64,000 bases of DNA from Meghimatium bilineatum (Eukaryota > Mollusca > Gastropoda > Stylommatophora > Philomycidae), in contig CM067306.1 in assembly GCA_034231615.1 (NCBI GenBank), positions 47,374,094 through 47,438,093 on the forward strand, read 5' to 3'. The position numbers and the translations under genes are program-made. Positions 21,660-31,012 of the stretch are shown here, in pieces. The notes under the pieces are model-generated. The model saw only the letters and a list, made by a program, of their open reading frames with translations, had not been told where the DNA came from and searched no databases. Each line of letters begins with the position of its first letter. The stretch's first letter is position 1.

Positions 21660-22975
21660 AGTAAAGATAGTAAGAAATATTTATTGGAAACAAACAGCTG
21701 TGATGAGGGCTGACAGTAATGTAGGAGAATTCCAAAAGATAGAGATGGGCATCAGACAAGGATGTGTAATGTAGCCAGATCTTTTCTCCCTGTATACAGA
21801 GGATATTATGCGAAACATAGAATGCATGATAGGAATAGCAGTTGGAGGTTACAATCTTAATAATCTAAGATATGCTGGTGATACAGTTCTGATTGGAGGT
21901 AGCGAGCAAGAACTTCAAGCCCTGTTAGTCTTGGTAGTACAAGAAAGTAAAAACAAAGGTCTCAGTCTGGACAAGAAGAAAATAGAAGTAATGATTGTTT
22001 CAAAGAAATACACACCGTCAATAATACAGTATTACTATCAGTCAGTCAGTCCCTCTTTTGCCAAGTTTGGCACATAGGGCGGATGTCATAGTTCTCCATG
22101 TCTGTTGGTCAGTTGCTAGGGGTTGCAGGTCTTGTGCATTTATGCCTGTTGATTTTAATTCATTCATAAATGTTTTTGTGAGCGTTGATTTTGGTCTTCC
22201 CTGTTTTCTTTTCCCATCTGGTGTCCACATGAAGACTTGTCGTGTAATTCTGTCTTCCTTCATTCTAAGTGTGTGGCTGATGTATGTCCAGCGACGTTTT
22301 CTGATGATGTCACATATTCTTGTTTTGTCTCCTCTCTTAGTATGTTGTATTACTATCAATAATGCAAAATTAAATCAAGCAAATGAAGTCAAATATCATG
22401 GCATCTTTATAACATCAGATGGCTGGCCCTCCAATGAGATAAAGAACAGGATAGCATAGGCAAAATCAACATTTCAAAAAGTGAAAAACATTCTATGCAA
22501 TGGATTAATACTAATGCATACACGAATTCGAGTGCTAGGATGTTATATTGAGCTAATCCTTATTTATGTAAGCGAAGAATGAACAGTAAACAAAAGTGCC
22601 CAATATAATCTGAAGACAACTGAGATGTGGTTTTTAAGAAGAATGAGGAAATTCCATGACCAGCAAAGAAAACTAATGTAGAAGTTCTCAGAGATGCAGG
22701 AGTAAAATGACAAATTATAGCGAAAATTAAAAGAGACATTCAAGAGATTTAGAGCATGTGATGAGGAAAGTAAAACTAGAACATTTAGTAACCACAGGAA
22801 AGATAAAGGGGAGAAGGGACAGAAATACAAAGAGAAAAATTTCAGGATGGGTTATCACTGTGGCATGAAAAGAAGTCACCAACTGAACTTATTAAGAACA
22901 CAAGAGACTAAGAGTTGAGGAGAAGCATGATTGCCTAAGACACTCAGCATGACCTTTGGATTGATTGAACCCTTA
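21660..22975 (+). pseudogene. LINE family A, RT palm to 3' end, interrupted
   Basis: Plus strand. The RT shows GIRQGCVM followed by an in-frame TAG, then PDLFSLYTEDIMRN and LRYAGDTVLIGGSEQEL, where YAGD replaces YADD. The thumb GLSLDKKKIEVMIVSKK runs into an insertion at 22041-22346. It resumes with NEVKYHGIFITSDG, MWFLRRMRKF and PTELIKNTRD, and ends at a GATTGATTGA tail near 22970. Stops and frameshifts throughout. Confidence 0.8.
22041..22346 (-). mobile_element. LINE family K, 5'-truncated, inserted in family A
   Basis: Flanked by a perfect 12-bp target duplication (GTATTACTATCA at 22029-22040 and 22347-22358). On the minus strand it encodes the last ~90 residues of a LINE ORF without a break: RICDIIRKRRWTYISHTL, RQVFMWTPDGKRKQGRPK, TLTKTFMNELKSTGI and ATDQQTWRTMTSALCAKLGK. 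It ends in an (ACTG)n 3' tail, seen as GTCAGTCAGT on the plus strand. The open frame and exact duplication suggest a fairly recent insertion. Confidence 0.9.
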
Positions 22976-23034
22976 CATTATTGATGGTGTTTTTCATTAT
23001 TGTTTAGATAAAAAACATTGTTAACATATCAGCC

Positions 23035-23125
23035 CAGCATTTTTGGACTGTAGTGAATTTCTAGGCAATATAAGTGCTATAACTTTGCCATTGCTTTCTG
23101 AATGGTCCAATTGCACAATTGCCTA
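23035..23125 (-). mobile_element. SINE type 1 fragment
   Basis: Reverse strand shows GCAATGGCAAAGTTATAGCAC and TTGCCTAGAAATTCAC, the body of SINE type 1, with the tRNA-like part missing or diverged. Confidence 0.5.
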
Positions 23126-23187
23126 CAGCTGAATTTGCACTCGGAAACTTGGCTGTCACAGATTCACACTGTAACATGCTGCGACAC

Positions 23188-23445
23188 GTTAGCGCAGTGG
23201 TTAGCGCACTGGCTTCGCATATGAGTGGTCTTGGGTTCATTCCCCAGCTGAGGCGGAAATGTTTTCAGATCGCAACGGCTCCCAGGTCGACCCAGACTTA
23301 AATGGGTACCGGATTAATCCGGGAAGTAAAGACTGCGAGGGAGAGGAGATGGCTACCGCCCTCATTTGCAGAGCCTGTGAAATGTGAGATTGCTAACATC
23401 TCACACCCCTACGGCATTAATAAATGCTATGGGTTACTTTACTTT
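23188..23445 (+). mobile_element. tRNA-derived SINE, type 2, complete
   Basis: 258 bp between identical 12-bp duplications ATGCTGCGACAC (23176-23187 and 23446-23457). The pol III A box TAGCGCAGTGG and B box GGTTCATTCCC are correctly ordered and about 45 bp apart. A non-tRNA body follows (GGTACCGGATTAATCC, GGGAGAGGAGATGGC), ending in an AT-rich tail (GGGTTACTTTACTTT). Transcription by pol III is the known mode for such elements; the partner LINE is not identifiable here. Confidence 0.9.
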
Positions 23446-23794
23446 ATGCTGCGACACAGCCGGACATTTTAGATTATATAAGTAAATTCAAGTAGGAAGC
23501 ATGAGGATAAATGAAAATAATTCTTAAAGATGGCAGGAATTGAACCAGGTCCATTCTAGTGCCACCAAATCACCTTGCATCTCAAGTAAACAGGTTTTCC
23601 GTACTTGACCAACCACATCCCCAAGAAAGAATGTGATCTCATCAAGACATTCAACCTATGTACTCATGTCACTGAGAAAAATGACCAATCAAGACAAGGA
23701 CTATTACAACAATGAACAACCCGTATAAGTATTGAAGTATCCTCAGGAACATAAACATATATTTTCGTACTGCAAGAACCATTTAATTAATCAA

Positions 23795-24290
23795 TCAATC
23801 AAGTGTCATGCTGAGTGGCATAGGTGATCATGCTTCTTCACAACTCTCTGTCTCTTGTGTTGTTAATAAGTTCAGTTCTTTTTGTGCCACAGTGACAACC
23901 CATCCAGAAATTTATCTTTGTCTCCATTTGATCTTTCCGGTGGTTACCAATGTTAAAGTTTTGTTTTTCTCATCATATGCTCTAAAAATCTTGACTCTCT
24001 GACTAATTTTTGCTATAATTTGTTATTTTACTCAAACATCTCTGAGGACTTCTACATTATTTTTCTTGGCTTTCCATAGAATTTTCATCATTCTTCTTAA
24101 AAATAAAATCTCAGTTGTCTACAGCTTTTCCTGGGCACTTTTTTTACTGTCCATGTTACGCATTCATAAAGAAAAGTTGTCTCAATATAACATCAGAGCA
24201 CTCAAACTCGTATATGCATTGATATTACTCCAATGCATAGAATATTTCTAATTTTTTGAAATGTTGATTTGGTCTGTGCTAGATTAAAGC
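23795..24290 (-). mobile_element. LINE family A, 3' end
   Basis: Starts on the plus strand with the reversed tail AATCAATCAATCAAG, then the terminal family A region (CATGCTGAGTGGCATAGG). Reversed it gives LINNTRDREL-like and later thumb pieces. 5'-truncated near 24290. Broken frames. Confidence 0.75.
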
Positions 24291-24384
24291 CTTCCCTATA
24301 TTGTTGACAACACATCTACAGATTTGTTATAAAGCATTATTTACACACTTATTTGGTAGTGTTTGCAGTAAGGATATTCAAGAA

Positions 24385-24550
24385 GGAGCACCAAAGTTGG
24401 ATGTGTCAAGCCATTGTCACAAATAAAATGATGACATAACACATCTCCTTGCCCTGAACTACATCCTACTAAAAATCAAACAGGATCTTTGTCCAACTAC
24501 AAAAGAGATCCAGCGGAAGTCTGTGAATGAATTCTAATTAAATAAGCAAT
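24385..24550 (+). repeat. Interspersed repeat R1, copy 2
   Basis: Shares TTGGATGTGT, CACAAATAAAATGATGAC, ACTACATCCTACT and GAGATCCAGCGG with copies at 1690 and 32880. Confidence 0.65.
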
Positions 24551-24784
24551 ATGATCATGCAATTTTTCTCTTATGTTATAGTATTATCTTTGTTAAATAG
24601 CACTGAACTAGAATATTCCATTTTCTATTTATTTCCTCATCTGTGAAATCAACAAACTGATTTGTACAATATTTTCAGAATTACAACTCATATTGAAGAG
24701 TTGCAAAATTTATCTTTGACTCAGAGATCTTTTATGCATGATAAATTAGCTCAATTCTTTTCAAGTATTTGTCCAATCATAACT

Positions 24785-24845
24785 ATTATTAGGTCACAAT
24801 ATTCTATGGGAATTCCCAATCCAATTTGTACAACAAATATAGTTC
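24785..24845 (+). repeat. Short repeat shared with the 28.25-kb loop
   Basis: CACAATATTCTATGGGAATT followed by CCCAATCC aligns with CACAATATCCTATGGGAATT and CTCAATC at 28254-28290, between the arms of the long inverted-repeat element. Function unknown. Confidence 0.5.
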
Positions 24846-25149
24846 AGTAATTATCCTCCTCCTATACATGAGAAAAAGAGAGGGTGCATCTGCTATTCAA
24901 TAGGCCTACTTGAACTTGGTGTATTGAGTCTGAAGTATATGATCTGCATAATTTTCACATCTATAATTACTTAAATATGAGAGAAGATCCAACAATGAGG
25001 TATGGACTGTAGTAACAAAAATGTCAAAGTAATAATTATGAATAAGTACATGTGTCTAGATCTATCACTACAAATAAAAAGATCAGATATTTATAATAAA
25101 ATTAATAAGGATGAAAACTGTTCACATGACTTTGACATCTTTTCATAGT

Positions 25150-25359
25150 GTCAGTCAGTCAGTTCCTCCTTTGCCAAGTTTGACACATAGGGCGGATGTC
25201 ATAGTTCTCCATGCCTGTTGGTCAGTTGCTAGGGATTGCAGCTCTTGTGTATTTATGCCTGTTGATTTTAATTCATTCATAAATGTTTTTGTGAGCGTTG
25301 TTTTTGGTCTTTCCTGTTTTATTTTCCCATCTGGTGTCCACATGAAGGCTTGTGTGGAC
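25150..25359 (-). mobile_element. LINE family K, short 5'-truncated copy
   Basis: Minus strand has the same end as 22041-22346: AFMWTPDGKIKQERPKTTL, KTFMNELKSTGI and TDQQAWRTMTSALC, then the (ACTG)n tail (GTCAGTCAGTCAG on the plus strand). Flanked by TTCATAGT at 25142-25149 and 25360-25367, an 8-bp target duplication. Only about 65 codons remain. Confidence 0.85.
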
Positions 25360-25369
25360 TTCATAGTTT

Positions 25370-25850
25370 GCAATTTCATTATGCTGTGCATACTGTTTAA
25401 TTTTTAAAAGATGTTTCTAAATTAATATATTTTCCAGTATTCATCATTTTATTACTGTGGTTGATCAGAAGAAGATCAAAATCGAGACATCAAAAGTTTT
25501 CATCTTTATTCACTTTATTACAGATGTTTTTATCATCTTTTTTATAGTAGTGGTATGTATTTGTAATACTTATTTACTTCTTAACTATTATAGTTTCTCA
25601 CAGGCTGCATGTTTGTTTGAAGATCATACATTGGATGTTCTGTCTGCATTAGCCAATTTAGGAGGTCTGAAGGTCTCACTATTGACCCACTAGACCAGCG
25701 AGAATAAAAACAGCAGATATACAGTAGATGACCTGTCGTGAGACTTACCTGGAGTGGGAGCCCTTCAGAACTTCATCTATACAATTATGTTTTTAGCCGC
25801 TCTGAGCACAAGGTTTTTTCTCAAAGTATTGCACACCACTGAGACATATT
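25370..25850. other. No gene recognised
   Basis: A 78-codon hydrophobic ORF at 25457-25693 has no recognisable domain and is probably chance. Nothing else can be supported. Confidence 0.45.
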
Positions 25851-26095
25851 CTATTTAAAAATAAAGTGAGAAGGACTATTTGTCAAGAGGCGTATGCTTT
25901 CCAGAATGTTGACATCATTGCTGACATTCTGAACACTTCTCTGTCCTGGACGAACAGGTGCATTGGCCAGGGGTGTGTTCATACATTCTTTGGTATCATT
26001 GGTCCACCATCTTCTTGCTCTTTCTCTGCTTCTCCTTTCTGGAACTCTGCAAGAATCAACCTTTCCATGCTATCATATCTCAAGACAAAAGAAAA
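25850..26095 (-). pseudogene. LINE C-terminal remnant (family J)
   Basis: Minus strand, in shifting frames: SMERLILAEF, then KRWTNDTKE and FQNVSNDVNI-like pieces. This is the order of the last ~90 residues in RTE-like ORFs (short post-RT tail ending in a W-rich helix). Not coding. The call rests on order and spacing more than on exact motifs. Confidence 0.45.
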
Positions 26096-26109
26096 ATAGT
26101 GACAGTAGA

Positions 26110-26460
26110 AATTACATGTCTATGAAGAATACTCGGAGTGTCATTAAGACAGAATTAGAAACGATAACATCAGACAGATAATCAAAACAATACCAGTATT
26201 GGAACACATCAAAAGACAACAGATCAAGTGGTTTTCATACACTTTCAGATTACCAACAGATAGCATACCACAAATGGCCATGACACATAGACATAACAGC
26301 TATAAAGCCAGAGGCAGACCATGTAAAAGATGGATCACAGAAATAAAAGAACAATCTTACAAACAGCACACAAGAAGGTCATCTCCAGAGAATTATTCCA
26401 CCCCTGATGCCGCAAGGCAAACAAGGGCCACAGCATATAGAAAGATAGATAGTTAATTAT
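26110..26460 (+). pseudogene. LINE family E, C-terminal fragment
   Basis: An 85-codon open stretch from 26199 reads MEHIKRQQIKWFSYTFRLP, then ARGRPCKRWITEIKEQ. This is the post-RT region typical of RTE-like LINEs (IEHIKRQQIKWFGHxxR, GRPxxRW). It ends near the GATAGATAG tail at 26448. Related copies at 5780 and 34870. Confidence 0.7.
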
Positions 26461-26469
26461 TTTGTTGAA

Positions 26470-27180
26470 AAAATAGTGAATGTTATGCCCGATATCTTTA
26501 ATTATTTTTAGAACTAACTAAATGAAGAGCCAACTTCATCAAAAAAGCCCCATTATATTCTATGCATATTAAATGTGCCTTATCATAGAAGTACAGTGTT
26601 ACAAGTTCTCAGTAAGAAAACTTTGGCAGGGACGGAGATACATAAAATCATTTTTAATGGCCATAGTGATCACTTTGACAGAGCAAAGAGCACTTTTCTT
26701 CAAGTACTAATAGCCCTAAACTCTTTTTCCTCCAACTATTTTTCTTTCCAGCCCTCACTAGTGGATCATAGTCGCAGTCTGCATGCAACAGCAACCACAT
26801 CTCCGAAATTGCTTCAGCATTTAAAATCAGGTCTAATGGACTCTGTGCCCATAACTCCTGATGTATGAGCCCATGTCCTGCTCAGCATGTAAAGTCTGGA
26901 TGCAGCAGACTGCGAAAAGAGCTCAACTAACATGGGCCACTAGAAAGGTGTCATTCAGCTAGTATTGTAGAGCATCAAAGAGCATGGTGGGACAGTAAGG
27001 CACACTGGTCATCTACTGCACTCTAACACACACTCAGTCGTCTTTATTTGTCTTGCCACTGAGACTATATGTGCAGGGACGAGAGAGTGAGGCTGACAAC
27101 AATGCACAACCCTCCCTTACTTTAATCCAATTTTCATAGCGCAAGTCATGGCTTTTATCCATGGGGAAATTCTATGGGGA
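26470..27180. other. No gene recognised
   Basis: Contains a 97-codon ORF (26575-26868) with no domain. I see no SINE boxes or LINE motifs until about 27190. Confidence 0.45.
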
Positions 27181-27189
27181 GCTGTGCGA

Positions 27190-27500
27190 TAGTAAACATT
27201 AAAGCGTAGGGCAGAAAAAGCGCTTCAAGGATCACTTAAAGAACTCTCTCAAGCACTGCAGCATCAATCCTGGGAGACTGCAGCTCTTGATCGCTAAGCT
27301 TAGCATACCCAGATTACTGCTGTCATCACTAAATTTTAAAAAGAAAGAACACTGTGGGAAATCTGTAAGAGATTGAAGCAGAAGGAAAAATCTGAAAACT
27401 CTCCTACTTTGGACCCTCTACACTCACTGCAATATATCCTGTCTGACACGAATCTGACTCTTCGTGCATCTGCAAACTTACAAACCAAAACCAAATTAGA
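27190..27500 (+). pseudogene. LINE family F, C-terminal remnant
   Basis: Plus strand reads GQKKRFKDHLKNSLKHCSIN, the same motif as at 47.3 kb (GQKKRYKDTLKNSLK) and 16.25 kb. After it the frame breaks and only scattered matches remain. 5' and 3' ends not found. Confidence 0.65.
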
Positions 27501-27711
27501 CAACCACAAATGATCTGATTTTTTTTTTTTACTTTTTGTTCACCACATTTTATGTTTTTTCATGCCATGCTTATCTTTTACTTACAAAAGAGGAACATTA
27601 ACAATTATCATACCTAGACATTTCAGCTTTGTTGTTATTATTTTATTTATATCTCCTGATTTTATCTCTATTTTTATTATTTTATTTATACCTTTTAAAA
27701 AACTTCAGAAA

Positions 27712-27805
27712 TTAATGGCAAACTACTAAACATATTTATATTGCTTGAAAATAACTACAGCCAAAAAATGCTGGGTTGATGGCTATGCCCTGAATATGCC
27801 ATCAA
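27712..27805 (+). mobile_element. SINE type 1, 3' fragment
   Basis: TTAATGGCAAACTACTAAAC, then AATGCTGGGTTGATGGCTAT, matches the 3' half of the SINE copies at 107 and 33235. The tRNA-like head is absent. Confidence 0.7.
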
Positions 27806-27956
27806 TTTTTTATATCGTCTGTTATTAATTTATTTACAATCTCTTTATTTCATCCTTTGCTATATTATTTATCTCTTATGTTATCTCTATTTATTTGTAT
27901 CTTTTGATGTCATTGTCTAGTTTTGACACTGGTGACACAGTTTTGACAGAAAGTTG

Positions 27957-28845
27957 GTACAGTGGAATCCCTATAAAGCACATTCTTTTATAATAAATTT
28001 CCTATTTAATGCACTTTTCAAGATCTACAATTATATTTATTCTGTATTGTTCATAATATATGGAAAATTTATGTTATTAAATATGTATTTTGTCAGTCTA
28101 GGCCAAGTTATAATGGTATTTTACTGTATTAAAGAGTGCTTATTTTGTAAACGCTGACACATACTTGTTCTTTAATCTCCATTAAACAGTAACTTAAACT
28201 AACCCACTTAAAACTAACTAAGCCGATAAAATGTCCTGTTACATCTCTATGATCACAATATCCTATGGGAATTCTCAATCTGATATATACAAGCATAGTC
28301 CAGGATTGTTCTTCCTTGTTGTGTGACGATTAAAACAGATATCACTTTGATATATATATATATTTGCATCTTGTTTTTGTTCAATAGAACTAATTGAAAG
28401 ATATCCTGTAAAAAGGGTTTTTCTGCTCTGCTGTATAAATTTAGAAGATCCTATAAAAATGGGAAGTTTTATTGGATTAGTTAGTTTTAAGTGGATTAGT
28501 TTCAGTTATTGTGAGATTGGCTTACTGGAGATCAAAGAATAAGGATGTGTCATTATTTATAAATTTAGCACTGTTTAATAGAGTAAAATCCTGGTATAAT
28601 AAAATACATAAAATAACAAAAATTAGCTGTATACAGTATGAGCAATAAAAAAATAAATACATTAGGATCCCATTATAACAACTTGGTTTGCACCAATGAA
28701 ATATCTATGTAATAACAGATATTCACTATATACAGTATAAACAATAAAGAATAAATATAACTGGGGATTTTGAAAAGTGTTGTTATAGAGGGAAATTTGT
28801 TATAAAAGGATGCACTATAGAGGAATTACACTATATAGTTATTGA
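27957..28845. mobile_element. Non-autonomous element with long inverted repeats (pogo/Tigger-like ends)
   Basis: The left arm (27957-28260) and right arm (about 28440-28845) are diverged reverse complements over some 300 bp. Landmarks found in both include TTATATTTATTCT, TTAAAACTAACTAA and GACACATMCTT. The left end reads CAGTGGAATCCCTATAAAGC; the right end reversed reads AGTGTAATTCCTCTATAGTGC, resembling the CAGTGGAACC-type ends of pogo/Tigger elements. The right arm has an extra internal partial duplication. No transposase inside. A unique loop of ~180 bp separates the arms. Exact ends are uncertain. Confidence 0.7.
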
Positions 28846-29019
28846 TCTTGAACAGTGTTGTTACTATTATTTAAATAGTTAAATGCCACTAATACATTGA
28901 CACTCATTTCCAGTACAATATGGATATCTGACTTTCTCACCATGAGTTATCTTTGTGAGATGAGCTCACTAACTATTCTACCACAAAGTCAATATATTGT
29001 GCTATGAAAAATGTATTAT

Positions 29020-29190
29020 TTAGGTATAATTTTTAATCCCTCTATAATGCATACATTTATGAAAAATTTCTCTAGTTAGAACTTTTCAAAATCCTGAGGT
29101 AATTTTAGCTTTTATTATTTATATTGTATATAGTGAATTTATATTATTACTGATACATTTTATCAGTTGCTGTAATGGGTACATTAAAAA
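29020..29190 (+). repeat. Relative of the inverted-repeat element (one arm)
   Basis: AATCCCTCTATAATGCATAC, AATTTCTCTAG, CTTTTCAAAATCCTGAGG and GCTGTAATGGG follow the same order as the outer ~170 bp of the 27957 element arm. It is a solo arm or a shorter MITE. Confidence 0.6.
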
Positions 29191-29509
29191 AAACCAATAT
29201 CAGTGTTAGAGTGAGAATCAAAATGTATAACTCATATAACTGATTTCTATTATGTTGTATGGTTGTGAGAGTTGGACACTTACTGCAGATATGCCTATGG
29301 AGAGATGGCTACAGACCTTCGAATAAAAATGCTACAGACAAATTCTGTGAATCTCCTATAGAGAAAATAGAACAAATGTGTATGTAAGAAATAAAATAAA
29401 GGTGTATACAGATCCACAGGAACCATTTCTTTCAATAGCGAAATTACAAAAACTTGCATGGTTTGAACATGTATGCAGACATGATTCCTTTTTATAAAAA
29501 ATACAGGGA

Positions 29510-30107
29510 TGATTTATAATGAGAATTATAAAATGCTACATATACAGGTATTCTATATTAATGTATGACTCAGAAACTTAAACAATTAGAAGACAGAATT
29601 GATGCCTTTGAGATGTGGATATATAGAAGAAGCGTGAGAACATCATGGAAAGAGAGTTCTAACAACACTAAGTAAGAAGAAAGAATTAATAAAGGAAATA
29701 AAAATCAAGCAAATTAAATATTTTTGACACATTAAAAGACATGACACCATATTGAAGGCCTTACTTGAGGATAAAGTCGAAGGCAGATGAGCAAAAGGTT
29801 GTTTGTTTGTTTGAGATCCCCAGGAATTATGAGAGATTAACTCTTGCTTCCTATGTGTAATGGGGAGGTTTATGAGCTTTCATTCATACCCAGGGGGCTT
29901 CATCTTTCAGCCTTGTACAATGCCTATTGGATGAGTCTTCTACTCACTCAGGGGCAGTAACGACCAAGAGTTAGACAGGGATAATGGGAGAGTAACATCA
30001 CAAGATGGACAGGTTACAGTCTAGCAGAGTGCATCAACAAAACAAGAGATTTGAGGTCTCTTGCAGCCAACCTTCGTTGCGGAGATGGCACTTGATGATG
30101 ATGACTG
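29510..30107 (+). mobile_element. LINE family B inserted in family G
   Basis: A CAGGGA repeat (29504-29509 and 30108-30113) flanks it and could be a short target duplication. Inside are the family B post-RT pieces (RIIKCYIY, MYDSET, then EDRIDAFEMWIYRR) and the (GATGAT)n tail at 30092. It is itself interrupted at about 29804-29968. 5'-truncated, non-coding. Confidence 0.75.
29804..29968 (-). mobile_element. Unclassified short retroelement inside family B
   Basis: About 165 bp that interrupts the family B ORF between its KGRRARG and ESNIT regions. On the minus strand it ends in an (AACA)n tail (TGTTTGTTTGTTTG on the plus strand). AAAGGTT / AAGAGTT may be an imperfect target duplication. No pol III boxes are evident in the piece. 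It could be the 3' part of a SINE or LINE absent elsewhere in this window. Confidence 0.5.
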
Positions 30108-30524
30108 CAGGGAATAGTGGAAGAAGCAGAGAAGGGCAAAAAAATAATGGACAGACACCATTGAGGACTTGACGGGTCTCGATTTATCCTCACTCATCCG
30201 CATCGCTGAAGATAGAAATTGATGGAGGACTCTTTGTGTTGATGCATCAAATTAAGTACCCCTATGACCCTGATAGGCTATGTTTATGAATGAATTTATT
30301 TTTTTCAGTGAAAACAATTTAGATATTTTTCTGGTGCATAGAAAAATGTTCTCTTTAAAGACATAAAATTAATGTTTATTTTCTTTGTTTCTTCCAATAG
30401 GTTTGAATGATAATATCAAAGAAATAAATCAATTTCTCATTACAACAACTGTTGCTCAAAGTGAGAATTATACTTTCTTGTTAAATGTTGTTCAAGTTCT
30501 TCAAGGTAGTAAAAGATTTGCTGG

Positions 30525-30870
30525 TTTATCAATGTAATACCTGTTCCTCAAAATGAAGGAAGTTGCATTCTTACGCCAGAGATCTACCTTTTCTTCAGAG
30601 TGATAGAAGTTGCATTTGTATGTCAAAAATCTACTATTTTATCAAAGTGAAACATGTATCAGTTTGTCAAATATCTACCATTTTGTCAAAGTGAAAGAAG
30701 TTGAACTAGTTTGTGAAAGATCTACCTTTTCTTCAAAGTGAAAGAAGTTCCATTTGTTTGTTAGAGATCTACCATTTCCTCTGTGAAAGTGGTTGTATTA
30801 TTTCATCAAAGATCCTTTTGAAGTGAACAAATTTATATTTCATCAAAGCAACAACGTTTCTTCAAAGTTA
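30525..30870 (+). repeat. Minisatellite, ~47-bp unit, upstream of the RING gene
   Basis: Six or seven diverged copies. Each has an AGAAGTTGCATTTG-like segment, then GATCTACCTTTTC, then TTCAAAGTGAA. It ends about 140 bp before the first Met of the RING ORF. Whether it lies in a promoter, an intron or a 5' UTR is not decidable here. Confidence 0.75.
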
Positions 30871-31012
30871 TAGGACTGTTAACCTTTTCTATTAAGTGTG
30901 ACATGAAGAATACATTGACAATACTGCATCAGAATTCTTGTCATTCTCTTTAAGGATACATTTATTGATTTTCCCGAGAACTGTTACAGATTTTGTCATT
31001 TACCATAGACTG

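Larger units (their letters stand above)
29200..30290 (+). pseudogene. LINE family G, C-terminal part, interrupted
   Basis: The plus strand begins with a post-RT region (ATGGTTGTGAGAGTTGGAC encodes YGCESWT-like residues) and LAWFEHVCRHDS. It is cut at about 29509 by a family B insertion and resumes at 30108 with GIVEEAEKGKK. It ends with the family G 3' signature near 30265 (GTACCCCTATGACCCTGATA). Many stops. Related to copies at 41.1, 54.2 and 60.0 kb. Confidence 0.75.

Noticed and set aside
23530..23625. Possible reverse tRNA-like sequence (GGCAGGAATTGAACCAGGTCC on the plus strand)
   Set aside because: Only a B-box-like segment fits; no A box at the right distance and no second copy in the window.
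30388..30402. Strong splice-acceptor-like TTTCTTCCAATAG upstream of the RING ORF
   Set aside because: Plausible by sequence, but the following frame hits stops before the RING ORF and the minisatellite intervenes; without transcripts it cannot be linked to the gene.
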